A DNA stretch of 64,000 nucleotides from JBBDRJ01 sp963766295 (GTDB lineage: Bacteria; Actinomycetota; JAICYB01), in contig CAVXYW010000002.1 of NCBI GenBank assembly GCA_963766295.1, positions 372,001-436,000 on the forward strand, read 5' to 3'. The position numbers and the translations under genes are program-made. Of the stretch, positions 44,167-51,650 are shown one piece after another (positions within the stretch are counted from its first letter, which is position 1; the number at the start of each line of letters is the position of its first letter). The notes under the pieces are model-generated. The model was not told where the DNA came from. It saw nothing but the letters and a program-made list of their open reading frames with translations, and searched no databases.

Positions 44167-44238
44167 GGCTAACGACCCTGCGGCTCACCCGTCGAGTCCC
44201 GAGCGAGGGCCGCGGTCGGCTCCTGAGCCGAGTTGTGC
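44167..44238 (-). repeat. attC 3
   Basis: Cores GGCTAAC and GTTGTGC; 72 bp. The arm sequences CGGCTCACCCG and CGGCTCCTGAGCCG are more diverged than in other sites. The right core matches attC 4 exactly. Confidence 0.7.
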
Positions 44239-44247
44239 AGCCCCACG

Positions 44248-44517
44248 CTAAGGAAGTATCAGATTGTGTAGCTCCTGGACATGTCTGTGCGGCTTGATAC
44301 CTGGCGGCAAGTTCGGGTGGACATTCGTCGCGAACCACTCGCTCGCGTCCTTTGACGTCTCCCAGATCTCGATCACCCGCCACCCGCCGTCAATGGGGTG
44401 CGAAAAGGTCGCGATGAAGCCGGGGGCCTTCTTCACAACATCGCCGAGAACATTCGTGATTGCGTCATATCCCTCCGCGGTCTGCCCAGGAATATCAGCA
44501 CTAACGAGCACAGGCAT
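44248..44517 (-). CDS. Cassette: small antibiotic-biosynthesis-monooxygenase-like protein
   Basis: An 89-residue protein: GYDAITNVLGDVVKKAPGFIATFSHPIDGGWRVIEIWETSKDASEWF has the ferredoxin-like pattern of dimeric alpha-beta barrel (ABM-like) proteins. GAGGAGG precedes the ATG. Closed cleanly by attC 3 and attC 4, with matching GTTGTGC/GCACAAC cores. No catalytic residue can be named. Confidence 0.75.
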   Translation of the reverse strand: MPVLVSADIPGQTAEGYDAITNVLGDVVKKAPGFIATFSHPIDGGWRVIEIWETSKDASEWFATNVHPNLPPGIKPHRHVQELHNLILP

Positions 44518-44590
44518 GGGTTTCCTCCTCTTGATCCCTCTCGATCAATTTCGTGTCGCCAGTTTCGGCTTTGTAGCGTTGCCCCGGTCG

Positions 44591-44674
44591 GCACAACGAC
44601 TTTGGTCGCTCAGGCGCGAGCGGTCTTTCGCCGAAGGCCAAAGAACGCTCGACGCCTGCTGCGGCGAGTTGGGC
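44591..44674 (-). repeat. attC 4
   Basis: Cores GCACAAC and GTTGGGC; 84 bp with the GGTCGCTCAGGCGCGAGCG arm. Nearly the same body as attC 10 and attC 16. Confidence 0.85.
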
Positions 44675-44693
44675 CGCAGCGTCTGCTTCGTGA

Positions 44694-45056
44694 TCACCGC
44701 TGACCCGAGAGGAATGGGACGACACCGTGACCTTCCACGATCAGCACGGTCATGCCAGGGACACTCTTCGTCTCGTGCTCTTCACCAGCGGCCCAAAACA
44801 CGGCGTCTCCCTCGACGACCGACTCGAAGTGGCCGTCACCACCCGCCACTTCGCCGCTCCCGCTCAGGACAGTGAGAATCTGCGGTACGCCTGCTGGGTG
44901 TCGTAGGAAGCCACCGTTAGCCGCGATTCGGAAGATCGCCGCCTGCACCGGAACGCCGGAAGCGAGCGAGGGTGTGATGGGCGAGACTGTGACCCGGCTC
45001 AAGAGACCGTCGGCCGGAGTCAACGCGGCATCTGGTCCGACGCGAAATCGCTGCAT
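44694..45056 (-). CDS. Cassette: cupin-domain protein
   Basis: A 120-residue single cupin: FRIAANGGFLRHPAGVPQILTVLSGSGEVAGGDGHFESVVEGDAVFWAAGEEHETKS gives the two cupin motifs, with a His in each (LRHPAG and EEHET) and Glu in between. Could bind a metal and a small ligand. GGAGAG precedes the ATG. Function not known. Confidence 0.8.
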   Translation of the reverse strand: MQRFRVGPDAALTPADGLLSRVTVSPITPSLASGVPVQAAIFRIAANGGFLRHPAGVPQILTVLSGSGEVAGGDGHFESVVEGDAVFWAAGEEHETKSVPGMTVLIVEGHGVVPFLSGQR

Positions 45057-45087
45057 GCTTCTCTCCTCCGCGAACTAAGCCTTGACG

Positions 45088-45156
45088 GCCCAACGACTCT
45101 TGCCGCTCAGGCGCGCGAAGGCGTAGCCGAGCGACGCCTGCTGCGGCGAGTTAGCC
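45088..45156 (-). repeat. attC 5
   Basis: Cores GCCCAAC and GTTAGCC; 69 bp with the arm GCTCAGGCGCGCGAAGGCG / CGACGCCTGCTGCGGC. Both cores match their partners in attC 4 and attC 6. Confidence 0.87.
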
Positions 45157-45160
45157 CGCT

Positions 45161-45484
45161 TCACAGCTGCCTAAGTATCGGCATGCCACCAGTCAACTCG
45201 AAAGCACTACCCACGGCTAGCCAAGCGAGCGCGTAGATCAATATCCATCGCAACGGGTGCCCTCGGTAGTGGCCAAGCACTGCGCCGACCGGCGCTCCGA
45301 GAGCCACTAGAAAGAAGAGAACAGCAAACGTCTTCATTCGAAGGTCAAACGCCAAAGCGTTGATTTCGCCGAAAGCGTTCATCGCCAACACTGCCCCAGC
45401 CAAATAGCCGGCCAGCAACGTCAAGCGCTTAAGAGTGCGAGCAGAAGCGCCGGTGTCACGTTGCACACGCCCAGCACCAGTCAT
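45161..45484 (-). CDS. Cassette: small membrane protein
   Basis: A 107-residue protein with about three hydrophobic helices (LAGYLAGAVLAMNAFGE, FAVLFFLVALGAPVGAVLG, WILIYALAWLAVGSAFEL). The ATG lies five bases inside the cassette with no ribosome site, so translation may be leaderless or begin at an internal GTG. Family unknown. Confidence 0.65.
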   Translation of the reverse strand: MTGAGRVQRDTGASARTLKRLTLLAGYLAGAVLAMNAFGEINALAFDLRMKTFAVLFFLVALGAPVGAVLGHYRGHPLRWILIYALAWLAVGSAFELTGGMPILRQL

Positions 45485-45488
45485 GTCG

Positions 45489-45557
45489 GGCTAACGACTT
45501 TTGCCGCTCAGGCGCGCGATGGCGAAGCCGAGCGGCGCTTGCTGAGGCGAGTTATGC
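45489..45557 (-). repeat. attC 6
   Basis: Cores GGCTAAC and GTTATGC; 69 bp. The left core pairs exactly with attC 5, the right with attC 7. Confidence 0.87.
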
Positions 45558-45595
45558 CGCTGCAACACACGCGAGCATTGGTCGCTCATGCCACC

Positions 45596-46213
45596 TCACG
45601 AGCGCAATGGTCGTCTCGAACGGAGAAGTCGCTCGGCAAGACCCCGCAGATCGACTTCCTCATAACTGCTTGGCGCCCCCTGCGTTCGCGCGTTCGCCGT
45701 AAGCCATTGTGGCGCGGATTTGCTCTGGCCGACGGGAACGCCATAGCGCGACGCCAGACCCTTCGTTACTTGCTCAAGGAGTGCGAGCGTCGACACCGAG
45801 TCTTCAACAACAGCAACTTGAACCAGCCGGGCCTCTTCACAGCGAATTCCTCGAGCGTCCAGGAAGACGCGACCACTGCAAGCGATTTCACCGTAGGCCC
45901 ATGGATCCTTGTCATAGGACGTGTCGCACAGGTAGCCCGGCAGTGAGTCGAGGGTTCCATCGACAGCTCCATAGATTCCGCAGCGGCATCCGGGATGCGG
46001 CGCAGCGTGACTCCCATTAAGGCACTCCGCGCGAGCGATCCCTGGGCTCCAAGAAGGCGGTCTCGGGCTGTGAATCATGGGCGGCCCGAGTGCGAAGCCT
46101 CCCTCCTCGTCACGTACGCGAAACAGCCGCCAGGCCAATAACGGCTCTTCACGACTGAAGAGAAGCTCGTGCTCATCTACTGGCACAACATCCGCTCCAT
46201 ACCCCGTCGGCAT
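45596..46213 (-). CDS. Cassette: conserved protein of unknown function
   Basis: About 205 residues. The N-terminal part has LLAWRLFRVRDEEGGFALGPPM, then HAAPHPGCRCGIYGAVD, and a later GEIACSGRVFLDARGIRCEEARL. The CRCGIY stretch followed by a GxVxxxGRV strand recurs in a family of actinobacterial hypothetical proteins. The preferred ATG (46213-46211) lies inside the attC 7 core, GTT-ATG-C, so the recombination core would supply the start codon. The frame also runs two codons further into attC 7. Confidence 0.6.
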   Translation of the reverse strand: MPTGYGADVVPVDEHELLFSREEPLLAWRLFRVRDEEGGFALGPPMIHSPRPPSWSPGIARAECLNGSHAAPHPGCRCGIYGAVDGTLDSLPGYLCDTSYDKDPWAYGEIACSGRVFLDARGIRCEEARLVQVAVVEDSVSTLALLEQVTKGLASRYGVPVGQSKSAPQWLTANARTQGAPSSYEEVDLRGLAERLLRSRRPLRS

Positions 46214-46314
46214 AACGACACGGCGTTTCACCCGCCGCGAGGCGCCCAACGAAACGCCAGCCGACGCTCGCGACGTGACGGCGGCGCGCGGTCGGGTGTA
46301 AACGCGAGTTATCC
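46210..46314 (-). repeat. attC 7
   Basis: Cores GCATAAC and GTTATCC; 105 bp with long arms like attC 1 (TTCACCCGCCGCG ... GTCGGGTGTAAACGCG). The left core contains the start codon of the next gene on the minus strand. Confidence 0.82.
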
Positions 46315-46396
46315 GTCGGCGCCGAGGCCACGCCGGCGCAGGGTTTCACGGAACTCAGCGTTGACCTCTTCAACGTTCCTGAGCACGCCAGCAACG

Positions 46397-47338
46397 TCAG
46401 GGTCCAGCTGAAAGCTGATTGAGGGCGGCGCGAAGGAACGTGTCGCGGCGTGCTGTCACTGCGGAGGCATCAAGCGGGCTACCATCATCATCGAATCCCT
46501 CCCAGCCCTGCATCACTGTCGGGGTATTCAGCGCCGCGACCGCGTCCCAGTACGGCACCGCGGATGCTGCACGGCCAGCCTCTCGCTGCCAACCCTCCAA
46601 CACGTGGGCCGCCGCACCCTGGCCGTACTGAAGAGCCATTTGCATGCGGAGACTACCGACGTCGACACCCGGATCACCGACGCCTGCAGTCTTCCAGTCG
46701 ATCAGCGCGACGCACCGATCCGCCTCCCAAAGCATGTTGCCCGGCCAGATGTCGCCATGCAGGAACACGGATCCGACCGAACGCACTCTCTGCGACCTGA
46801 CGTGCTCATCGGCCTCGTGCAGCAGAGGTGTCGTCGCCATCCAGCCACGGCGGCGTTCTGCAGCACGGTCATCGACGGCACAAGGCCGTGCCCGGCGCGG
46901 CAGCCCGGGCTGCTTCTTCAGGTCGAAGGCGTGGATTCGGGCAATAGCAGTTCCAGCTTCGCGAAGCCGAGCGACCGAAACCGTCGACGGAAGCTCACTA
47001 CTCCCAGGCATCACCGTCTCCAGGGTGGCAACGGTCCCGCTGGCGCTGCCGTCGAGATCGGCGCCGACTAGGCGCGGTGCGGCCAAGCCACAACTCTCGG
47101 CGAACTGAAGCGCTCGGGCGTTCGAGACCACCATGCCACCAGTTATCCAACGCGGGACCGAGAGCTTCAGAACCACGTAAGTGGCACGGGTCGATGGGCC
47201 TTCCACTCTCAGCCGGAAGGTGCCGGAGGGACGATGGCTGCTACGACTCAGGTTCTCGGCGGACGAGACGGATATCCCGCCGATCGCAGCCGCCGCCCAG
47301 CTCAACACCTGGTCTGTCGGCATCATCGAAGGTGTCAT
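46397..47338 (-). CDS. Cassette: aminoglycoside-phosphotransferase-family kinase
   Basis: A 313-residue APH-fold kinase: catalytic loop FLHGDIWPGNML (Asp and Asn) and the metal-binding DWKTAGVGDPGVDVG. The fold also includes choline, fructosamine and homoserine kinases, so antibiotic resistance cannot be assumed. It is the largest cassette gene. A short open reading of about 34 codons continues past its stop in another frame to attC 7 (LDPDVAGVLRNVEEVNAEF onwards) and could be a frameshifted tail. Confidence 0.82.
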   Translation of the reverse strand: MTPSMMPTDQVLSWAAAAIGGISVSSAENLSRSSHRPSGTFRLRVEGPSTRATYVVLKLSVPRWITGGMVVSNARALQFAESCGLAAPRLVGADLDGSASGTVATLETVMPGSSELPSTVSVARLREAGTAIARIHAFDLKKQPGLPRRARPCAVDDRAAERRRGWMATTPLLHEADEHVRSQRVRSVGSVFLHGDIWPGNMLWEADRCVALIDWKTAGVGDPGVDVGSLRMQMALQYGQGAAAHVLEGWQREAGRAASAVPYWDAVAALNTPTVMQGWEGFDDDGSPLDASAVTARRDTFLRAALNQLSAGP

Positions 47339-47406
47339 TGGACCATTCTGCGCAACCAGCCAACTACGGCCGCGCCGACCAGCAGACGAAGCTCTTCAAT
47401 TCGTAC

Positions 47407-47484
47407 GGATAACGACTTTGGCCGCTCACCCGACGAGCGACGAGTGAAACGAGTCGTCCGGTCGGGTGTTGCGGCGAGTTAGAC
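47407..47484 (-). repeat. attC 8
   Basis: Cores GGATAAC and GTTAGAC; 78 bp with the CTCACCCGACGAGCGACGAG arm. The left core pairs with attC 7. Confidence 0.87.
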
Positions 47485-47508
47485 CGCATGCCACTCATGG
47501 CGATCCGG

Positions 47509-47922
47509 TCACAGAGAGAAGAACGAGCGAATGCGAGCAAGGAATCCCATCGGGCGACCGTAGCCAGCGCGTTGGTGCTTCGCGATGACGACTCCAGCGT
47601 CGTCGAAGCAGACCTCGAACTTCTCATGATCGTTGAACCAAGATAGGCCGTTTGGCGGCCTGAACGAGAGGCTTTTGGAGGGACAGAAGAACCCCTCAAG
47701 CGTTTGAGCTCCTGGGTCTGCTCTGTGATCTCCATAATCGCCGGCCGGTCCGCCCATGAGCGCCTCCACCTCAGCCTTCGACATTCCCGATCGAATCTCA
47801 TCAAAGCCAGCAGAGTTGAGCGCGGGACGCAGCGAGAAGAATGCGCCCGGCGAAAGAACGAGGATCCACAGAAGCAGGAGCAGCACAAACGCGGCTGAAA
47901 GGTAGATGCTTCGGCGCTTCAC
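47509..47922 (-). CDS. Cassette: exported small protein, BamE/SmpA-like motif
   Basis: A 137-residue protein with an N-terminal hydrophobic segment (AAFVLLLLLWILVLSPGAFF) that should anchor or export it. IRSGMSKAEVEALMGGPAGDY resembles the SmpA/OmlA motif, and WFNDHEKFEVCFDDAGVVIAKH completes the small beta fold. Starts with GTG 14 bases from the core. Function unknown. Confidence 0.65.
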   Translation of the reverse strand: MKRRSIYLSAAFVLLLLLWILVLSPGAFFSLRPALNSAGFDEIRSGMSKAEVEALMGGPAGDYGDHRADPGAQTLEGFFCPSKSLSFRPPNGLSWFNDHEKFEVCFDDAGVVIAKHQRAGYGRPMGFLARIRSFFSL

Positions 47923-47929
47923 ATCGTCG

Positions 47930-48002
47930 GTCTAATGACTTTGGGCGCTGAGCCGCGCCAGCTCGCGAAGCGAGTGGCGTCGGCTCCTGCGCTGAGTTAT
48001 GC
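47930..48002 (-). repeat. attC 9
   Basis: Left core GTCTAAT (one base off GTCTAAC) and right core GTTATGC; 73 bp with the GCTGAGCCGCGCCAGC arm. The changed base breaks the AAC of the core, so this site may recombine poorly. Confidence 0.78.
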
Positions 48003-48014
48003 GTCGTGTCTCGC

Positions 48015-48890
48015 TCATCCGTCGTCACTAGCAATGACATGGTTACGAATAAGGCCGATGCCGCAGATCTCGGTCTCGATGACGTCGCCTGGTTGAATCC
48101 GAGGAAGCGAGCCCGAGACCGGCGTCGGTGTTCCGGTCAGGCAAACATCCCCTGGACGTAGCGTGACGAACGATGATAGGAGCGCGACGAGTCCGGCGAC
48201 GTCGGTCAGCATGTCCTTAGTGGACGCCTTCTGAACGACCTCTCCGTTCAGCCGACACTCCAGCGCTAAGTCATTCGCGTCTTCAAACTCGTCGACGGTG
48301 ACGATCGCAGGGCCCAGGGGACAGAAGGTGTCGAGACTCTTTCCAAGAGTCTTGAGAGATGCGTAGTTCATGACTCCGACGGAGGTGCCCTTCGGGCCGA
48401 ACTCATGGATCCGCTCTGTTATGTCTTGCGCCACCGTGTAGCCGGCAACGGCGCTGAGAGCGTCATCGGCATCGATGTGACGGCCCCCTCGCCCGACAAT
48501 GAACGCAAGCTCGGCCTCGAGTACGGTCCACTCCCTTCCCATCGGGAGACGCGCTTGGTCTGGGACTACAACCGGGTCGTAAGGGCCCGTCACGGCGTTC
48601 GGAGCCTTAGCAAAGACCATAGGGAGCACCGTCCTGTGGGCCGGAGGGTAGTTCGCAACCAGGCCGAAGATGGCTCCGGGCGTAGGGATCGGCGCTCGTA
48701 GCCCGGCTTTTCCGGCTGGGATGCCGCCGGCAAACGCTCCACGCGATGCGCATGCCCGCGCGTCTTCCCATTGGCCTCGAAGCACCTTCATTGGATCTGA
48801 CGAAACTGCTCCGCCCGAAACCTCGCTCAGATCAAACACGGCATCGCCAACGAGCAAAGCGGCCCGACCTCGGGAGTTTACGAAACGCAT
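48015..48890 (-). CDS. Cassette: fumarylacetoacetate-hydrolase-family protein
   Basis: A 291-residue FAH-fold enzyme: IFGLVANYP, LEAELAFIVGRGGRHI with the metal-ligand Glu, VAGYTVAQDITER and the terminal LTGTPTPVSG and LRPGDV segments. Family members hydrolyse C-C bonds or decarboxylate keto acids using a divalent metal. It has GAGGA before its ATG. This is one of the few cassettes carrying a full-length metabolic enzyme. Confidence 0.85.
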   Translation of the reverse strand: MRFVNSRGRAALLVGDAVFDLSEVSGGAVSSDPMKVLRGQWEDARACASRGAFAGGIPAGKAGLRAPIPTPGAIFGLVANYPPAHRTVLPMVFAKAPNAVTGPYDPVVVPDQARLPMGREWTVLEAELAFIVGRGGRHIDADDALSAVAGYTVAQDITERIHEFGPKGTSVGVMNYASLKTLGKSLDTFCPLGPAIVTVDEFEDANDLALECRLNGEVVQKASTKDMLTDVAGLVALLSSFVTLRPGDVCLTGTPTPVSGSLPRIQPGDVIETEICGIGLIRNHVIASDDG

Positions 48891-48924
48891 GACGCATCCT
48901 CGTGCAGATTAGAGGACAGAGTAC

Positions 48925-49008
48925 GCATAACGTTTCTTGCCGCTCAGGCGCGAGAAGGATTTCGCCGAAGGCCAAAGGCTTCTCGTCGCCTGCTGCGGCG
49001 AGTTGGCC
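48925..49008 (-). repeat. attC 10
   Basis: Cores GCATAAC and GTTGGCC; 84 bp. Contains GAAGGATTTCGCCGAAGGCC, also seen in attC 4 and 16. Confidence 0.87.
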
Positions 49009-49027
49009 AGCGTCGAGGACGCAGCGT

Positions 49028-49276
49028 TCATGACTCTCGGGCCATCCGCGCTTCGTAGCGGCGACGGAGCCAGCTTGTGCGTCGCCAACAGCCAACGACG
49101 ATCCAATACGCCACAACAACGCCAACGATTGCTAGGACCCAGTCAACCGGGCTCGCCCGACCGACCCCACCGTTCAAGACCCACCGAGCGACCTGAAGCG
49201 TGTACAAGACGAGCATCAGAGCGCCCGCGACGATCCAAGCGAGATCGACAGCTCGCCGAATTCGTGCGGTCTTCAT
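49028..49276 (-). CDS. Cassette: small two-helix membrane protein
   Basis: About 82 residues from MKTARIRRAV: helix 1 LAWIVAGALMLVLYTLQVARWVL, helix 2 VDWVLAIVGVVVAYWIVVGCW, and a basic tail. GAGGAG precedes this ATG, so it is preferred over the upstream start at 49297, which lies in the attC 11 core. No recognised family. Confidence 0.7.
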   Translation of the reverse strand: MKTARIRRAVDLAWIVAGALMLVLYTLQVARWVLNGGVGRASPVDWVLAIVGVVVAYWIVVGCWRRTSWLRRRYEARMARES

Positions 49277-49291
49277 TTTGGCTCCTCGTCT

Positions 49292-49357
49292 GGCCAACGA
49301 CTTTCGGAGCTGAGCCGCGCGAAGCTGGCGAGCGTCGGCTCCTGCGACGAGTTAGGC
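49292..49357 (-). repeat. attC 11
   Basis: Cores GGCCAAC and GTTAGGC; 66 bp, the shortest, with the GCTGAGCCGCGCGAAGCTGGCGAGC arm also seen in attC 9. Confidence 0.85.
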
Positions 49358-49369
49358 CGCAATCGAAAT

Positions 49370-50023
49370 CTACGCACGGAGCGGATTGACCTCCATATAG
49401 CCACGAACCCCCTCCTCGTCATCGAAAAACGCGAGAGCTCGATCTGTCAGTGCGATGCTATTCAGCTTCGCGAAGGCCAGCATGCCCGCACGAGTCGACT
49501 CGAGGACTTCACTGTTGTACGCAAGCATCGGCTCCTCATGAACCAGAATGGCCAAACAACGATTGTGACCAAGCGGGATCGCTTCAGTGAGCTCCCAAGG
49601 GAACAGTTCCGGAGCCAGTTCATCGACCCTCAAGGGCAAGCGGTAGAAGTCGAGCGAGAGCATGTTTCCCTCGGTCGGCGGTGGCAGAAAGATCACTTTG
49701 CTAGGCCGACGGGGTGCGCCCTTAACGACGAGTTCACTACATGGCGCGAGAATGCGAAACGCTGGCGAAATCGGCCGGGAGTCAAGATCTGGGAGTGTCC
49801 ACTTGAAGTCATGACGCTCGGCGTTGCGCGCACCTGTTGCCTTTACCCAGCGCTCTGTCCGAGAGGAATGGGCTTGACCACTCTCGTGAAGGCTGACCTT
49901 GTGGTGGGATCCCATAAGTCTCGACTGGACGTAGGCATCTCCACGGTTTCCGAAGACTCTCCACACGGTCGATCGCGGGCCCTCGGGAGTTCCGACGCAT
50001 AACCGGAGCTGTGGCTGCGGCAT
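49370..50023 (-). CDS. Cassette: protein of unknown function
   Basis: A 217-residue soluble protein with no motif that I recognise. The C-terminal half has SLDFYRLPLRVDELAPELFPWEL and the ending FFDDEEGVRGYMEVNPLRA. The ATG is 13 bases inside the cassette with a weak ACAGG ahead of it. The frame fills the cassette from core to core, which supports its being real. Confidence 0.65.
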   Translation of the reverse strand: MPQPQLRLCVGTPEGPRSTVWRVFGNRGDAYVQSRLMGSHHKVSLHESGQAHSSRTERWVKATGARNAERHDFKWTLPDLDSRPISPAFRILAPCSELVVKGAPRRPSKVIFLPPPTEGNMLSLDFYRLPLRVDELAPELFPWELTEAIPLGHNRCLAILVHEEPMLAYNSEVLESTRAGMLAFAKLNSIALTDRALAFFDDEEGVRGYMEVNPLRA

Positions 50024-50035
50024 CCTGTGGTGGCG

Positions 50036-50104
50036 GCCTAACGACTTTGGTCGCTCAGGCGCGCGAAGGCGCAGCCGAGCGTCGCCTGCTGCGGCGAGTT
50101 AGAC
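50036..50104 (-). repeat. attC 12
   Basis: Cores GCCTAAC and GTTAGAC; 69 bp. Close relative of attC 5 and attC 6; both cores pair with their partners. Confidence 0.88.
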
Positions 50105-50120
50105 AGTGCGTGCTGGTACT

Positions 50121-50306
50121 TCATTCACTTTTCCTTCGACAGCTTCTACACACAGGATCCGCCAGTCGCACTCGAATCGCTAGAGGAAAGTGACGGCGAC
50201 AAAGGACTCGTCCGCATCGCCTGCAAGCGATTGCCTGGGTTTCGGGAATAGCGCCCCCGCAGGCCTCGCAGACAAATGGGACGACGTTGGCCGTCGCGGC
50301 AGCCAT
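50121..50306 (-). CDS. Cassette: small zinc-ribbon protein
   Basis: A 61-residue protein with four CxxC-like elements: FVCEACGGAI, IACRRCGRVLCRRHF and PVCRSCRRKSE. This looks like a small double zinc ribbon or B-box-like finger. The ATG is three bases from the attC 13 core with no ribosome site, suggesting leaderless translation or use of core-derived sequence. Partner unknown. Confidence 0.65.
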   Translation of the reverse strand: MAAATANVVPFVCEACGGAIPETQAIACRRCGRVLCRRHFPLAIRVRLADPVCRSCRRKSE

Positions 50307-50308
50307 CT

Positions 50309-50383
50309 GTCTAACGACTTTGGCCGCTCACCCGACGCGAGCGAGCGGAGCGAGCCGCGGTCGGGTGCTGCGGCGAGTTATGC
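50309..50383 (-). repeat. attC 13
   Basis: Cores GTCTAAC and GTTATGC; 75 bp with CTCACCCGACGCGAGCGAGC. Its interior is identical to attC 14. Confidence 0.9.
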
Positions 50384-50406
50384 CGACCAATCTCTTCTGA
50401 CTTCAA

Positions 50407-50622
50407 TCAGTTCAACCAGCCCTGGCGTCGCGCAACTGCTTTTAGGGCCGGCCAGTCGGCGAATGCGAGGTACAGGATCGCGATGAGATTGACTCCAGGC
50501 ACCAGCACGAAGAGCGATAACCAAGGACGGAACCCAGCCTTGCGGAAGATCTGCCATGCCGCGAGGACAAGTACACCCATCAAGATCCACATATAGATGA
50601 GCTGACCTGATCCGACCTTCAT
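50407..50622 (-). CDS. Cassette: small membrane protein
   Basis: A 71-residue protein with two helices (LIYMWILMGVLVLAAWQIF and PWLSLFVLVPGVNLIAILYLAF) ending DWPALKAVARRQGWLN. The pattern resembles small DUF5684-like membrane proteins. AAGGAGGAGG gives a strong ribosome site, so the longer open frame to 50835, which crosses attC 14, is rejected. Confidence 0.75.
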   Translation of the reverse strand: MKVGSGQLIYMWILMGVLVLAAWQIFRKAGFRPWLSLFVLVPGVNLIAILYLAFADWPALKAVARRQGWLN

Positions 50623-50646
50623 TGTCGTTCCTCCTCCTTGTACTCG

Positions 50647-50721
50647 GCATAACGACTTTGGCCGCTCACCCGACGCGAGCGAGCGGAGCGAGCCGCGGTC
50701 GGGTGCTGCGGCGAGTTGGGC
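50647..50721 (-). repeat. attC 14
   Basis: Cores GCATAAC and GTTGGGC; 75 bp. Interior identical to attC 13, with only the cores differing. Confidence 0.9.
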
Positions 50722-50731
50722 GGCGGTAACA

Positions 50732-51544
50732 CTACGTCGACTCCTCCACGGAACGATTGATTGAGTCACCGTCGATATCGAGCCGGTCTTCAGGCAGGAC
50801 CTCGAGAGCTTCAAGCTCGCTGATAAGCAGCGCACGGGCGCATGTATCGTTGCACGCTACTAGCGTGCTATCGAAGTCAATCTCGGTGGCAACAAACCAG
50901 GCTCGGTCCTGTGGCCACCACATGTTGGGCGTCTGCAGGGAGCCAGGCGAGAATTCGAAGCGAGGCACTACTTCGATAGCGCCTTTGTAGAGGTAGTACT
51001 CGCGCTTCGGGAGCGACACGGTTGGAGCAGTAGCAAGTGCCGGAACCCCGCTGCGTTGCCGGCGTCGCATGAGGCCAGCCAACCAACTCCGCAGGCCGCG
51101 CTGCTCTTTAAGGCTGGTGATGCTCGCGGCACCCGTCAGCTCAGCGTAGCCGTGCCAGATCGCGAGCCAGCAGTCGGCGGTGGCTGATGTGTGCTTGCGG
51201 AGCACGTCGACGAGCGCCGTCGCCTCGATCCGATCCAACCCACCCTGGTGGGGATCTTGGGACCAGTTGAAGCGCGTGAACTGCGCGGTCGGATGCATGA
51301 CCTTTCCGCTGTGCTGCGCGATAGCAGCCCAACTTCTACGCTGCCTGCCGAAGTCGACCTGCTCTTCGGCGTGGTGAAAGATCCTCACGTACTTGTCAAA
51401 GCCAGTCGGCACGACGGCGCAGACCTGTGTTCCCACATCACGTCCCCAAGGCAAGAGGCGAGGACCGATCCAGTCAGCAGGACTGGTGTCTCGCTGGAGT
51501 TCCGCTCCGTCCGGGTGCCGAAGTCGAAGGTGACTGGCTGTCAT
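50732..51544 (-). CDS. Cassette: conserved actinobacterial protein of unknown function
   Basis: About 270 residues from MTASHLRLRHP. TSPADWIGPRLLPWG, VVPTGFDKYVRIFHHAEE, MHPTAQFTRFNW and NMWWPQDRAWFVATEIDFDSTLVACNDTCARALL form the pattern of a family widespread in actinobacteria and known only as hypothetical. The open frame reaches 51736 through attC 15, so the ATG at 51544 is chosen. Its host-like family suggests recent capture from an actinobacterium. Confidence 0.72.
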   Translation of the reverse strand: MTASHLRLRHPDGAELQRDTSPADWIGPRLLPWGRDVGTQVCAVVPTGFDKYVRIFHHAEEQVDFGRQRRSWAAIAQHSGKVMHPTAQFTRFNWSQDPHQGGLDRIEATALVDVLRKHTSATADCWLAIWHGYAELTGAASITSLKEQRGLRSWLAGLMRRRQRSGVPALATAPTVSLPKREYYLYKGAIEVVPRFEFSPGSLQTPNMWWPQDRAWFVATEIDFDSTLVACNDTCARALLISELEALEVLPEDRLDIDGDSINRSVEEST

Positions 51545-51559
51545 CGCTTTCTCTAGTCC

Positions 51560-51634
51560 GCCCAACGTCTCTTGTTGCTCAACCACCGCAGGCGAGCCGA
51601 GCGAGCTGCGGTCGGGTGCTGCGGCGAGTTGGGC
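51560..51634 (-). repeat. attC 15
   Basis: Cores GCCCAAC and GTTGGGC; 75 bp. The left arm reads TTGTTGCTCAACCACCGC, differing from its relatives, so the stem has mismatches. Confidence 0.82.
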
Positions 51635-51650
51635 GGCGCGACTGAGACCG

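Noticed and set aside
46315..46400. Short minus-strand frame after the phosphotransferase stop (LDPDVAGVLRNVEEVNAEF onwards)
   Set aside because: It has no usable start codon and only about 34 codons. It could be a frameshifted tail of the kinase, so it is mentioned there rather than called as a gene.
50407..50835. Longer start for the small membrane cassette protein
   Set aside because: The extension is a translation of attC 14 itself, and a strong ribosome site precedes the ATG at 50622.
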